64,000 nt of DNA. Origin: Anaerolineales bacterium. Its GTDB lineage: Bacteria; Chloroflexota; Anaerolineae; Anaerolineales; E44-bin32. The stretch is taken from assembly GCA_016927115.1 (NCBI GenBank), contig JAFGNH010000126.1, positions 46,541 through 110,540 of the forward strand, given 5' to 3'. The notes under the pieces were generated by a model. It did no database searches and was not told where the DNA came from. It saw only the letters and a list, made by a program, of their open reading frames with translations. The position numbers and the translations under genes were made by a program. Below, piece after piece: positions 1-8,975 of this stretch (position 1 is its first letter; the number at the start of each line of letters is the position of its first letter).

Positions 1-2
1 TG

Positions 3-1448
3 GGCAGGCTTGCCCTGACACCGATCAATAAACGGAATTCTGCGATCAGTTCCGGTATGGCACGTGCGATTGAAAAAGCCATGCAGGTTCGCCCGGTAGA
101 CAGGTATCAGACCGTCAGCGACTTTGCTGCAGCTATACGCTCGATTCAGGGATCCGGCCAGGCTACAGTGATCAGCAATTTGCCATTCATGAGCCGGGAT
201 CGAACTGCATCCGATAGTACTGAAAAGCGAGCAGCAAAGAATCCCCAGAAGCCCAAGCCGCTTTCAAGGCCTGCTGTCCAGCAGGTCACAAGCAGCCCAT
301 TGAAAAGGCGTCTTCCGCTGTACTTTATCGGTGCATTTACGGTCCTGCTTGTGCTTTATGGGGCGATTTACGCGATCCCGGGCTTGAACCCGCGCCTTGC
401 ATCATTCTTTGCCCCGGCAACAAATACGGATGTCGTCAGTGATCCGTTTTCTACAGATACGGCCAGTCCGGCGGTGCCGGAGGAGACAGAGCCGGTCCAG
501 ATGACAGAGAACACGGGCACACAGGAAACCAGTCCGGACCCCGCCACTATGCAGGTAAATACCGGGATACCGACTGAATCAGCGGAGGAAGTCGGCGGGA
601 TTGGCGGCGGTGCAGGCCAGATTGCGTTTGCTTCCAACCGCAGCGGTGAACCCCAGATTTACCTGATCTCCACTAACGGGTCGGATGAGGTCCAGTTGAC
701 GAATCTGGTCGACGGAGCCTGCCAGCCAGCATGGTCTCCTGACGGAACTCAAATTGTATTTACCTCACCATGTAATAAAAGTAAAACAACCTATCCCGGA
801 TCGAGCCTGTGGATGATAGGGGTTGATGGATCGGGATTATCATCTCTGCCCACTGTTGCCGGTGGGGGTGATTTTGATGCCCGATTTTCCCCTGATGGCA
901 GCCGGATTGCTTTCACGTCAATGCGCGACGGGCGCCCTCAGGTGTATCTGATGACACTGGAAACCAAAGAAGTGCAGAACATCAGTGATAATCTGACCAC
1001 AGAAAATCAGCCGGCGTGGCACCCGGAAGGCAACGCTCTTGTGTATAACTCATGGCGAGCAGGTTTCTCTGAACTATTCATGGTGGAGCTGCCGGATCTC
1101 GAGGAAAAACGATACACATTGAGTGACGAGCCTGATGCGAGCCATGCAGATTTTTCAGGTGATGGACAGCAGCTTCTATTCCAGCGGCTCGTTGGTGGAA
1201 TTCCGCGTTTGTTTGTGAATGAATATAATTCACGTGATCGTCTTGCCCGGCAGGTCTGTTCCGAATCACCTCTGGCAGCTTACCCCATGTCTGAAGCCCG
1301 CTGGTCACTGGACGGAAAGTGGATTGCATTTGAAACCTGGCCGGAAGGGGCTCATCAGATCGCCCTGATCACAGACAGCTGCGGGCAGTATCAGATTCTT
1401 ACCGGAGAATCAGGAGCTTATGATTTTGATCCGGCCTGGCGGCCGTAA
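3..1448 (+). CDS. Ser/Thr protein kinase with TolB-like propeller, C-terminal part
   Basis: The frame is open to the left edge, so the gene starts outside the window; the ATG at 57 is internal. The first visible residues (KAMQVRPVDRYQTVSDFAAA) match the end of a PknB-type kinase domain. A Ser/Pro-rich stretch, one membrane segment (LYFIGAFTVLLVLYGAIYAI) and an acidic Thr/Glu/Pro linker follow. The C-terminal half carries PD40/TolB propeller blades (AWSPDGTQIVFTS, RFSPDGSRIAFTSMRDGRPQ). Inferred topology is a cytoplasmic kinase with an extracellular sensor propeller. The target is unknown, and nothing links the gene to the metabolic genes downstream. Confidence 0.85.
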   Translation, partial: GRLALTPINKRNSAISSGMARAIEKAMQVRPVDRYQTVSDFAAAIRSIQGSGQATVISNLPFMSRDRTASDSTEKRAAKNPQKPKPLSRPAVQQVTSSPLKRRLPLYFIGAFTVLLVLYGAIYAIPGLNPRLASFFAPATNTDVVSDPFSTDTASPAVPEETEPVQMTENTGTQETSPDPATMQVNTGIPTESAEEVGGIGGGAGQIAFASNRSGEPQIYLISTNGSDEVQLTNLVDGACQPAWSPDGTQIVFTSPCNKSKTTYPGSSLWMIGVDGSGLSSLPTVAGGGDFDARFSPDGSRIAFTSMRDGRPQVYLMTLETKEVQNISDNLTTENQPAWHPEGNALVYNSWRAGFSELFMVELPDLEEKRYTLSDEPDASHADFSGDGQQLLFQRLVGGIPRLFVNEYNSRDRLARQVCSESPLAAYPMSEARWSLDGKWIAFETWPEGAHQIALITDSCGQYQILTGESGAYDFDPAWRP

Positions 1449-1597
1449 ACTAGTATACGAATACAAAGTGTTTTCTGTCTGAGAGTGAAACTCGTTTATT
1501 CTATTTTTTACTTTTCTGCCCCGCACCGCAACTGCATAATTAACAGGAACTCAGTATCCTGAGGCAGAGAAAACCCGATGAAAGGAGTCGGATCGAG

Positions 1598-2473
1598 ATG
1601 ACTGCACAAATTATCGATGGGAAGGCAATAGCAGCTGAATTGCGAAAAGACGTTGCCGCTGGTGTGGAGGAATTGGTGGCAGCAGGGAAACCGCGACCAG
1701 GGCTGGCGACTGTCCTGGTTGGTGAAAACCCGGCTTCACAAACCTACGTACGCGGCAAGCAGAAAGCTTGCGCAGAAGTGGGTATTGAATCTTTTGGGCA
1801 CACCCTCCCGGCTGATACTTCTCAGGAAGAACTTGAATCCCTGGTTAAGGAGTTGAATGCGGATCCGAAAGTGCACGGAATCCTTGTACAGCTTCCACTT
1901 CCTCCGGGGTTGGACGAAGAAAAAGTCCTTAATGCGATCAGCATTGAGAAAGATGTGGACGGATTCCATCCGATCAACATCGGCCGTCTAGCCCAGAAAG
2001 GGCGAGAGCCATTGTTTGTTCCCTGTACACCGGCTGGTGTGATCAAACTGCTGAAGAAAGCAGGCGCAACTCTTGAAGGGGCCAATGCTGTCGTACTGGG
2101 ACGCTCCAATATTGTTGGTATGCCGGCAGCACTGCTGCTGGTGAAAGAAAATGCGACTGTAACCATCTGCCATTCGCGCACCAAGAATCTGAAGGACGTT
2201 TGCCGGGCAGCAGATATCCTGATTGTAGCGATCGGCCGGGCGGAGATGGTTCGAAAAGATTGGGTGAAACCGGGCGCGTATGTTATCGACGTAGGAATGA
2301 ACCGCGTTGATGATGCAAGCAAAAAACGGGGTTATCGCCTGGTTGGTGATGTGGCTTACGAAGAGGCAGCAGAAGTAGCCGGAGCTATCACACCAGTCCC
2401 TGGCGGGGTTGGCCCCATGACGATCGCCGGGTTGTTGTGGAATACCCTTCGGTCTGCAAAACGAGCTTCCTGA
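1598..2473 (+). CDS. folD: Bifunctional methylenetetrahydrofolate dehydrogenase / methenyl-THF cyclohydrolase
   Basis: FolD interconverts 5,10-methylene-, methenyl- and 10-formyl-THF in the cytosol. At 291 aa it has normal family length. Catalytic Tyr50 and Lys54 sit in [20 protein letters not shown] and [13 protein letters not shown] follow, then the Rossmann motif [16 protein letters not shown] and the C-terminal [14 protein letters not shown] good Shine-Dalgarno (GAAAGGAG) precedes the ATG, and a strong terminator follows, so it is probably a single-gene unit. It may be housekeeping. It could also process one-carbon units from the corrinoid methyltransferases or from purine C2/C8 carbons, which is inference. 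Confidence 0.97.
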   Translation: MTAQIIDGKAIAAELRKDVAAGVEELVAAGKPRPGLATVLVGENPASQTYVRGKQKACAEVGIESFGHTLPADTSQEELESLVKELNADPKVHGILVQLPLPPGLDEEKVLNAISIEKDVDGFHPINIGRLAQKGREPLFVPCTPAGVIKLLKKAGATLEGANAVVLGRSNIVGMPAALLLVKENATVTICHSRTKNLKDVCRAADILIVAIGRAEMVRKDWVKPGAYVIDVGMNRVDDASKKRGYRLVGDVAYEEAAEVAGAITPVPGGVGPMTIAGLLWNTLRSAKRAS

Positions 2474-2500
2474 TTGAGGAAGCCGGCCATAAGTATCCAG

Positions 2501-2538
2501 ACAGCCGCAGCTTATCGACTGCGGCTGTTCCTTTTTAA
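2501..2538 (+). terminator. Rho-independent terminator of folD
   Basis: A perfect 10-bp stem (ACAGCCGCAG / CTGCGGCTGT) with an 8-nt loop is followed by TCCTTTTT. Confidence 0.9.
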
Positions 2539-2587
2539 TTGTCAGACAGGGGATAAATGTCATATTTGATTAAGTTGTCTGACAATT
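2537..2587. promoter_or_regulatory. Operator pair: two TTGTCNGACA palindromes forming a 12-bp inverted repeat
   Basis: AATTGTCAGACA (2537-2548) and TGTCTGACAATT (2576-2587) are exact reverse complements 27 bp apart. Each arm is itself a palindrome of the form TTGTC-N-GACAA, matching the GT-N3-AC core typical of GntR-superfamily operators. The right copy touches the -35 box of the ade promoter. The same element recurs upstream of the Mo hydroxylase operon at 38.6 kb. The GntR/UTRA protein encoded just downstream of ade is the obvious candidate ligand; this is inference. Confidence 0.7.
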
Positions 2588-2614
2588 GACCTTCCAGCAA
2601 ACGTTTGTTAAAAT
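2586..2614 (+). promoter_or_regulatory. Sigma70-type promoter of the ade operon
   Basis: TTGACC, a 17-bp spacer and TAAAAT. Transcription would start near 2621 and leave a leader of about 400 nt before ade. Confidence 0.65.
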
Positions 2615-3028
2615 TATCTTATCCTGGGCAGAACGCGAAACACACTATGTTTCGCACAGTCTTCATACTGGTCGTGAAACGATCTTTAAGCAGTGGATTT
2701 TAAAGTGATATGGTTTTCGGCTTTGCTGAGACAGAGTTGGATCCGGCTGCGAACTCTCAAACCAGGCTGCCCCCAAGTCCGATCACAACACCCTGCATTC
2801 CTTTCGAAGCCGGCAGGTTGTCAAGATGGGGTTCTCTAACAGTGTTGTTCAAATTGTATCCACTATGCCGCTTTTTCCGGCGTTGACGCTGGAGCAGCAA
2901 TTTTTTTGGGGCAACCGGCTGCAGTAACCCCGTCGTTTCGTTTTCTGCACCGGTTTCCGCTGCTGCGAACCAGCGCTGAGCTTCAGCGGAACCCCCCCAT
3001 GTTTTCATAAATGGAAAGGTAACAGAAT
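2615..3028 (+). other. Long untranslated leader of the ade operon
   Basis: No supported gene lies here; the 93-aa antisense ORF has no family features. A perfect 8-bp hairpin GCGAAACA-CACTA-TGTTTCGC (2635-2655) sits at the presumed 5' end of the transcript. The rest has Cys-free low-value ORFs and no riboswitch class I can name; purine-riboswitch consensus was not found. Confidence 0.4.
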
Positions 3029-4828
3029 ATGAGTGCATCAGAAGAAATCAAAAAGACAAGCAAGGCTCTTGTTGATGCTGCGATGGGGCGGACACCAGCC
3101 GATATGGTGATCAGGAACGGCCGCTGGGTCTGTGTCCAATCTGGAGAAATAATCGAGCACACTGATATTGCGATTCTGGGTGAGCGGATCGCTTATGTGG
3201 GGCCGGATGCAAGCCATACCATTGGTGGAAAAACAGAAGTGATAGACGCCGCTGGCCGGTTTCTCTCACCCGGGCTGCTGGATGGCCATATGCATATTGA
3301 ATCAAGCATGCTGACTGTAACAGAATATGTACGGGCAGTGCTGCCTCATGGTACGACAGGGGTGTTTGCTGATCCTCATGAGATTGCCAATGTCCTTGGT
3401 ATGGATGGTGTGAAAATGATGGTGGATGAGGCGGCTGCTCAGCCCATTCATGTCTGGGTGCAGATGCCTTCGTGTGTCCCCTCAGCACCGGGGTTAGAAA
3501 CACCGGGTGCAGCGTTGGGGGCGGAGGAGGTGGCTGAAGCGATGAAGTGGCCGGGAATTATCGGTCTGGGAGAGGTGATGAACTTCCCCGGCGTCTTTCT
3601 CGGTGATGAAAAAATGCATGCTGAAATGTCGGAAACCATAGCCGCAGGAAAAACGATCGGCGGCCATTATGCTTCGCCGGATATCGGTATCCCCTTTCAT
3701 GGTTACGCTGCAGGCGGTCCACAGGATGATCATGAGGGTACCAGGCTGGAAGACGCGGTTGCGCGTATACGCCAGGGTATGAAAGCCATGCTGCGGTATG
3801 GCTCCGCCTGGCAGGACGTTGCGTCCCAGATTAAAGCCGTTACGGAATTAGGACTCGACTCACGTTTTTTCCTGCTGGTAACAGATGACTGCCATTCCGG
3901 AACATTGATTAATGAAGGCCACATGGATCGTGTGCTGCGGCATGCTATCGAAAACGGACTTCCTGTGATGCAGGCATACCAGATGGCAACGATTAACACT
4001 GCAGAGCACTTTGGTGTATCCCGTGATATGGGCTTGATTGCACCAGGGCGATATGCGGATGTTCTGCTTATTGATAATCTGGAAAATGTGTCGATAAGTA
4101 TGGTTATCGCCAGGGGGCAGCGGGTAGTTGAAAACGGGAAGCTGCTTGTCGATCTGCCAGCATTCCCCTACCCGGAAGAAGCAACAAAATCGGTTCACCT
4201 GCCCCGTCAACTGAATGAAGCTGACTTTATATTGCCTGCTGCAGGGGACGATCCTGTTGAAGTACATATTATCGGTGTTGTGGAAAATCAGGCGCCTACA
4301 CGACATCTGATTCGCATCCTGACTCCTGAAAATGGGCAGATCAAAACTTCCATCAAGGATGATCTGGCGAAGATTGCGCTGATTGAGCGCCATCACGGCA
4401 CCGGGAAGGTTCAGGTAGGGCTGGTTTCAGGGTTCGGTTTTAAGGCAGGATGTGCCGTCGCAACCACGGTAGCACACGACTGCCACCAGATGATCGTCGT
4501 TGGTACAGATGAATCCATGATGTCCCAGGCTGCCAATGAACTTGCAGACATGGGCGGCGGCCAGATTGTTGTCAAGGAAAGTGAAGTGTTTGCCCGGGTC
4601 GCGCTGCCAATTGCCGGCCTGATGTCGAATGAACCGGCTCAAGCAGTGGCAGAAAAAGCCGAAAAAATACTCGAAGGCTTTCGCTCCTGCGGCTGCACGC
4701 TGAATAATGCCAATATGACCATGAGCCTGCTTGCACTGGTTGTTATTCCTGAACTGCGGATTTCAGATCTGGGCTTAGTAGACGTGAATCGTTTTGAGTT
4801 GATTCCGGTAATTTCATCTGCAGAATGA
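3029..4828 (+). CDS. ade: Adenine deaminase
   Basis: Hydrolyses adenine to hypoxanthine and ammonia, feeding purine catabolism. At 599 aa it has normal length for AdeC-type enzymes. Metal-site motifs are GHMHIESSMLT (about residue 87) and GVFADPHEIANVLG, with VTDDCHSGTL in the middle and the C-terminal domain GFGFKAGCAVATTVAHDCHQ typical of this family. SD GGAAAGG precedes the ATG. It is first gene of an operon that continues with a GntR regulator, two carbamoyltransferases and carbamate kinase, which points to nitrogen and energy recovery rather than salvage. Confidence 0.96.
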   Translation: MSASEEIKKTSKALVDAAMGRTPADMVIRNGRWVCVQSGEIIEHTDIAILGERIAYVGPDASHTIGGKTEVIDAAGRFLSPGLLDGHMHIESSMLTVTEYVRAVLPHGTTGVFADPHEIANVLGMDGVKMMVDEAAAQPIHVWVQMPSCVPSAPGLETPGAALGAEEVAEAMKWPGIIGLGEVMNFPGVFLGDEKMHAEMSETIAAGKTIGGHYASPDIGIPFHGYAAGGPQDDHEGTRLEDAVARIRQGMKAMLRYGSAWQDVASQIKAVTELGLDSRFFLLVTDDCHSGTLINEGHMDRVLRHAIENGLPVMQAYQMATINTAEHFGVSRDMGLIAPGRYADVLLIDNLENVSISMVIARGQRVVENGKLLVDLPAFPYPEEATKSVHLPRQLNEADFILPAAGDDPVEVHIIGVVENQAPTRHLIRILTPENGQIKTSIKDDLAKIALIERHHGTGKVQVGLVSGFGFKAGCAVATTVAHDCHQMIVVGTDESMMSQAANELADMGGGQIVVKESEVFARVALPIAGLMSNEPAQAVAEKAEKILEGFRSCGCTLNNANMTMSLLALVVIPELRISDLGLVDVNRFELIPVISSAE

Positions 4829-4864
4829 GATTTGATTAAATCGGTAAGGAGAAATGATTACGTA

Positions 4865-5617
4865 ATGGTTGACGCAAACGAAAACTCGACCATCAAGGGT
4901 AGTCCGCTCTATCAGCAGACATCCGAGGCACTTGAAAAAATCATCACCGAAACTGCTCCGGGAGATTTTCTGCCATCTGAACCCAAAATGGCGAAATTGT
5001 TGGGCATTTCCCGGGCTACACTCCGTGAAGCGATGCGAACTTTCGAAGAGCGCGGCCTGATTGTTCGCCGTCAGGGCGTGGGTACCATTGTCACCTCACC
5101 AACGCCGATTCTGGAAGCCGGGTTGGAAGTGCTGGAAAGCATTGAGACAATTGCTGACAGGATCGGGCTGGATGTGACAATGGGGGAGCTCAGGATCGTC
5201 GAACGCAATCCGGATCCAGAGGAATCCACGCTGCTCGAGGTCTCTCAGGATGAGACCATACTGGAAGTGTCCCGTGTTATTCTGGGGGACTCCCGCCCGG
5301 TGGCGTTCCTGATTGATGTGCTGCCGCGGGCGCTTTTCCCGCCGGATGCGCTGGAGAAAGGATTCACCGGGTCTGTGCTGGATTTTCTGCTCAGGGAAAG
5401 CAAAAACCGATTGAAATTATCCCGAACAGAAATTACAGCTGTGTCGGCTTCCACACGGATCGCCCGCCAGTTTAAGATTCAGCGCGGGGATGTGCTTCTG
5501 CAGCTGGAAGCGTATCTTTATACCGATGATGGCCGCGCCATTGATCATTCCCACAGTTATTTTCTACCGGGGATTTTCCGGTTCCACGTGGTTCGCCGGG
5601 TGGAACATTCAGGATAA
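4865..5617 (+). CDS. GntR-family regulator, HutC/UTRA type (1)
   Basis: The N-terminal winged helix (LPSEPKMAKLLGISRATLRE, then GLIVRRQGVGTIV) is followed by a UTRA effector domain ending in FRFHVVRR. The ATG at 4865 gives 250 aa, the usual length; SD AAGGAG lies 13 nt upstream, which is long. The ORF-track start at 4832 is a TTG without a good SD. It lies 36 nt after ade, so it is probably co-transcribed and autoregulatory. The effector is unknown; a purine or ureido compound fits the neighbours. It may bind the TTGTCNGACAA elements at 2.5 and 38.6 kb. Confidence 0.9.
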   Translation: MVDANENSTIKGSPLYQQTSEALEKIITETAPGDFLPSEPKMAKLLGISRATLREAMRTFEERGLIVRRQGVGTIVTSPTPILEAGLEVLESIETIADRIGLDVTMGELRIVERNPDPEESTLLEVSQDETILEVSRVILGDSRPVAFLIDVLPRALFPPDALEKGFTGSVLDFLLRESKNRLKLSRTEITAVSASTRIARQFKIQRGDVLLQLEAYLYTDDGRAIDHSHSYFLPGIFRFHVVRRVEHSG

Positions 5618-5720
5618 ATTGTTGGAGGTGTGAAAGAACCGTAACGTCCTAACTGGTATATTGTTCAGCTATAAACCAAACGTAACAATACTATATTTTT
5701 TTATTAAAAGGAGATCTGAG

Positions 5721-6671
5721 ATGCGTAGTTTTGCCGGAAGAGATATTCTTTCATTGAAGGGTTTTGAGCGGAATGAGTTTTTCCGACTGTTTGAAATTGC
5801 TGACCGTCTTGCTCCCATTGCCCGGGATCGGAAGCGAAGTGATCTGCTTAAAGATAAGACCCTGGTAACCGCTTTCTATCAGCCAAGCACACGCACCCGC
5901 CTTGCTCATGAGGCAGCCATGCTGCGGCTTGGTGGTGTGGTGACAGGTTTCTCTGATGCGAAGATGACCCGTGCAGGCGATTTCTATCAGGAATCAATCA
6001 AAGACACCGTCCATATGCTGGAATACTACGGTGACGTGATTGTGATGCGGCATTTCAAGCAGGGCGCTCCCCAGGAAGCAGCCAAATGGGCCAGCGTTCC
6101 TGTTATCAACGCCGGTGATGGCTGGGGCGAACACCCCACACAGGTCCTCACGGACATGTATACCATCTGGAAGGAAAAAGGCACCCTTGACGGCCTTAAC
6201 TTCCTGCTGATCGGCGACATGCGCATGCGCACCATGCATTCCATGAGCTATGCCATGGCCCAGTTCGATATCAATGCCACTTACATTTCCCCGCCGGAAA
6301 TGAGCCTGCTTCCTGAGTTTAAGGAAGAAATTGATGCGCTGAACCTCAACTATCGCGAAGTTGACCATGTCAAGGATGCGATTGCTGATGCAGACGTGAT
6401 CTATATGGAGCCGGTTGTGCAGCCCGACTACACAAAGGCCCGTGACGAGCGCTCCGGCGATGTCGGCCTTACGCCTGCTCAGTACCAGGTAACACTGGAC
6501 GTGATGAAGAAGGCCAGGCAGGACTCCATCATTTTGCACTCATTGCCGCGTATGGATGAACTGCTTCCGGAAGTTGATGGAACCCGCCACGCCCGCTATT
6601 GGGAAGAGGCTTTCAACGGCGTTGTCATGCGAATGTCACTGCTGGCTTCCGTTCTCGGTGTGATGGAGTAG
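5721..6671 (+). CDS. Aspartate/ornithine carbamoyltransferase superfamily protein, ATCase-like
   Basis: Moves a carbamoyl group between an amine and phosphate. The carbamoyl-phosphate site STRTR (in FYQPSTRTRLAHEAAM), EHPTQVLTDMYTI and HSLPRMDEL are all present and resemble PyrB. The substrate loop does not: where ATCase has a KGET-type loop with catalytic Ser/Lys, this protein reads GDFYQESIKDT, closer to the ornithine enzyme. It is therefore unlikely to be a plain pyrimidine-biosynthetic PyrB. Start taken at 5721 (SD AAAGGAG, 316 aa); the track start at 5661 is an unsupported TTG. With the YgeW-like enzyme and carbamate kinase downstream, I infer phosphorolysis of a ureido acid to carbamoyl phosphate. 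Confidence 0.85.
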   Translation: MRSFAGRDILSLKGFERNEFFRLFEIADRLAPIARDRKRSDLLKDKTLVTAFYQPSTRTRLAHEAAMLRLGGVVTGFSDAKMTRAGDFYQESIKDTVHMLEYYGDVIVMRHFKQGAPQEAAKWASVPVINAGDGWGEHPTQVLTDMYTIWKEKGTLDGLNFLLIGDMRMRTMHSMSYAMAQFDINATYISPPEMSLLPEFKEEIDALNLNYREVDHVKDAIADADVIYMEPVVQPDYTKARDERSGDVGLTPAQYQVTLDVMKKARQDSIILHSLPRMDELLPEVDGTRHARYWEEAFNGVVMRMSLLASVLGVME

Positions 6672-6685
6672 GATTCGTTTTCAGA

Positions 6686-6713
6686 CGCATGGCCGGTATG
6701 TTCCGGCCATGCG
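6686..6713 (+). other. Intercistronic hairpin between the two carbamoyltransferase genes
   Basis: A perfect stem GCATGGCCGG-tatgtt-CCGGCCATGC, extendable by one pair, without a U tract. It is more likely an mRNA-stability or processing element than a terminator. Confidence 0.55.
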
Positions 6714-6765
6714 CCCCCATTTATTTCACTCTGATCCAGAAAATCAGACAGGAAAGGGAAAGAAG

Positions 6766-7746
6766 ATGCAGACAGGATTACGGGGCAGAAGCCTCATCAG
6801 TGATCTTGATTTCAGTAAAGAAGAAGTTGAAACCGTACTTGATGTTGCCTGGGACCTCAAAGCCAAGCGGGCAATGGGCCTGCCGCATGCATATCTGCGT
6901 GATAAGACCCTGGCGATGCTGTTTTTCTTCAGCAGCACACGAACACGGGGTTCATTTGAATCCGGTATAGCACAGCTGGGCGGTCACGGTGCATTCATTG
7001 ATTCCAAAGTGACCCAGATTGCCCACGGTGATACCGAAAAGGAACTCGGCGAAATTTTTGGCCGATATTTCGACGGTATCGCCATTCGTCATGTCACCTG
7101 GGGCGTCGGCAATCGCTACCTCAATCTGGTCAAGGAAGCTTCTCGTGCACCGATTCTGAATATGCAGTGTGAAGATTACCATCCATTCCAGTGCCTGGCA
7201 GACCTGATGACCATCCAGGAAAAGAAAGGCCGTGATCTCCGAAAAAAGAAGATCGTTGTCTCCTGGGCGTATGCTGAGAGCTATCGCAAGCCCAATTCAG
7301 TCGCGAATTCTCTCATCCTTCAGCTGCCGCGCTTCGGTGCTGATGTTGTGCTGGCGCACCCGCCGGAGTTCAACCTCAAACCGGAATTCATTGAGGAAGC
7401 CAAAGCACTTGCCAAACGCTACGGCGGCGCCTTCACCATGACCGATGATATGGAAGAGGCCATCAAAGATGCTGATGTTGTGTACGCCAAGTCCTGGGGC
7501 CCGATGATGACCACCACGACAGAAGAAGAAGCCATAGAGATTACCAGGAAATACAGCTCATGGATCACGGATGAAAAGAAGATGGCCCTGGCCAGGCCGG
7601 ATGCGATCTATATGCACCCGCTGCCGGCAGAGCGTGATGTGGAAGTAACCAGCGCAGTGATGGATGGCCCCAACAGCGTGGTGTTTGATCAGGCAGAGAA
7701 CCGTCTGCATGCACAGAAGGCTGTAATGGCTCTCACAATGTGCTGA
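6766..7746 (+). CDS. ygeW: YgeW-like knotted carbamoyltransferase
   Basis: 326 aa from the ATG at 6766 (SD GGAAAGGG); the track start at 6709 is upstream of the SD. Motifs: FFFSSTRTRGSFESG for carbamoyl phosphate, EDYHPFQCLADLMTI for the HPxQ box, SWAYAESYRKPNSVANS as in the YgeW/AOTC/SOTC knotted branch, and MHPLPAERDVEV near the C-terminus. YgeW is part of the E. coli Se/Mo hydroxylase locus and of the reported anaerobic urate-degradation gene set; its exact substrate is not settled as far as I know. Two different transcarbamoylases in a row could remove two carbamoyl groups from one diureido compound. Confidence 0.85.
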   Translation: MQTGLRGRSLISDLDFSKEEVETVLDVAWDLKAKRAMGLPHAYLRDKTLAMLFFFSSTRTRGSFESGIAQLGGHGAFIDSKVTQIAHGDTEKELGEIFGRYFDGIAIRHVTWGVGNRYLNLVKEASRAPILNMQCEDYHPFQCLADLMTIQEKKGRDLRKKKIVVSWAYAESYRKPNSVANSLILQLPRFGADVVLAHPPEFNLKPEFIEEAKALAKRYGGAFTMTDDMEEAIKDADVVYAKSWGPMMTTTTEEEAIEITRKYSSWITDEKKMALARPDAIYMHPLPAERDVEVTSAVMDGPNSVVFDQAENRLHAQKAVMALTMC

Positions 7747-7771
7747 TCTGTATTGTTATAAGGAGACAGGT

Positions 7772-8716
7772 ATGTCGAAGAAAGTAGCAGTTATCGCAGT
7801 CGGAGGGAACTCCCTCATTAAAGACAAGCAGCACAAGACTATTCCGGATCAGTACGTGGCAGCCGGTGAGTCGATATCACACATTATTGATATGTTGGAA
7901 GCAGGATGGGATTGTGTGGTCGCGCATGGAAACGGCCCGCAGGTGGGTTTTATCCTGCGCCGTGCAGAGCTCTCTCTTGGTGAACTGCACCCTGTTCCAC
8001 TGGATTACTGCGGTGCAGATACACAGGGTTCCATTGGCTACATGTTCCAGCAGTCAGCGTACAATGAGTTTCTCAAACGGGGCATGAAAAAGAATGCCTG
8101 CACCATCATTACCCAAACCCTGGTCGACCGCAAGGATCAGGCTTTCGCCAATCCCTCGAAACCGATTGGTTCTTTCATGGATGAGGCTGAGGCCAGGAAG
8201 CATGAGGCCGAAGACAGCTGGGCAGTTGTAGAAGATGCAGGACGCGGCTGGCGCCGTGTTGTCCCCTCACCTATCCCGCAGCGCATTATCGAAGCACCGG
8301 CTATTGAAGAACTTATCAATCAGGGATTCCTGGTGATCAGTGTCGGTGGCGGCGGTATTCCTGTTATCGAACGGGAAGACGGTACCCTGGAGGGTGTTGA
8401 AGCTGTGATCGATAAGGATTTCGGTTCGGCGATTCTTGCCAACAGCATCAATGCAGATCTGTTCCTGATTTCAACTGCAGTCGAAAAGGTAGCACTGAAC
8501 TTCAATAAGCCGGATCAGGTCTGGCTGGACAGGATAACAGTTGCTGAAGCCAAGCAGTATCTTGCTGAAGGGCACTTTGCCAAGGGCAGTATGGAACCCA
8601 AAATCAAGGCGATTATCAAGTACTTTGAAAATGGCGGCAAAGAAGCACTGATCACGAACCCTGAGAATATCGGCCGGGCGCTGAACGGCGAAACCGGTAC
8701 CTGGATTGTTCCGTAA
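7772..8716 (+). CDS. arcC: Carbamate kinase
   Basis: Converts carbamoyl phosphate and ADP to ATP, CO2 and ammonia in the cytosol. At 314 aa it has family length. It starts with the amino-acid-kinase motif VIAVGGNSLI, has VVAHGNGPQVG, ISVGGGGIPVI and VIDKDFGSAILA, and ends with KGSMEPKIKA. SD AAGGAGAC is clear. It follows the two carbamoyltransferases by 25 nt, so the trio forms a complete substrate-level phosphorylation module like E. coli ygeW-yqeA. There is no arginine deiminase (arcA) nearby, so the carbamoyl phosphate presumably comes from ureido compounds. Confidence 0.95.
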   Translation: MSKKVAVIAVGGNSLIKDKQHKTIPDQYVAAGESISHIIDMLEAGWDCVVAHGNGPQVGFILRRAELSLGELHPVPLDYCGADTQGSIGYMFQQSAYNEFLKRGMKKNACTIITQTLVDRKDQAFANPSKPIGSFMDEAEARKHEAEDSWAVVEDAGRGWRRVVPSPIPQRIIEAPAIEELINQGFLVISVGGGGIPVIEREDGTLEGVEAVIDKDFGSAILANSINADLFLISTAVEKVALNFNKPDQVWLDRITVAEAKQYLAEGHFAKGSMEPKIKAIIKYFENGGKEALITNPENIGRALNGETGTWIVP

Positions 8717-8975
8717 ACATTGAATCCAGTATTGTGTGACTATGGAGACAGGCAGATTCTGCCTGCCTCAATGTCCACATCAATACGATTTCTGGAAGGT
8801 GCTGCTTAAAGGCATTCCATCCCTTTGCGGCAGACAACAGAAACTGCTGGTTGGAAATATCTGATGGAAGCAAAACAGTCAGCCGGTATGCTGGACATTT
8901 CTTTATACATGATCAAAACCCAGCCTTTTGGAGTTTTCGAGTGGGTTTCCGGATCAGAATGGCAGAAGAGGTCTT
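8717..8975 (+). other. Spacer between carbamate kinase and the threonine-synthase-like gene
   Basis: 259 nt with a short AGGCAG-att-CTGCCT hairpin near 8750 and no U tract. No convincing promoter or gene is seen, so transcription probably continues through. Confidence 0.4.
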
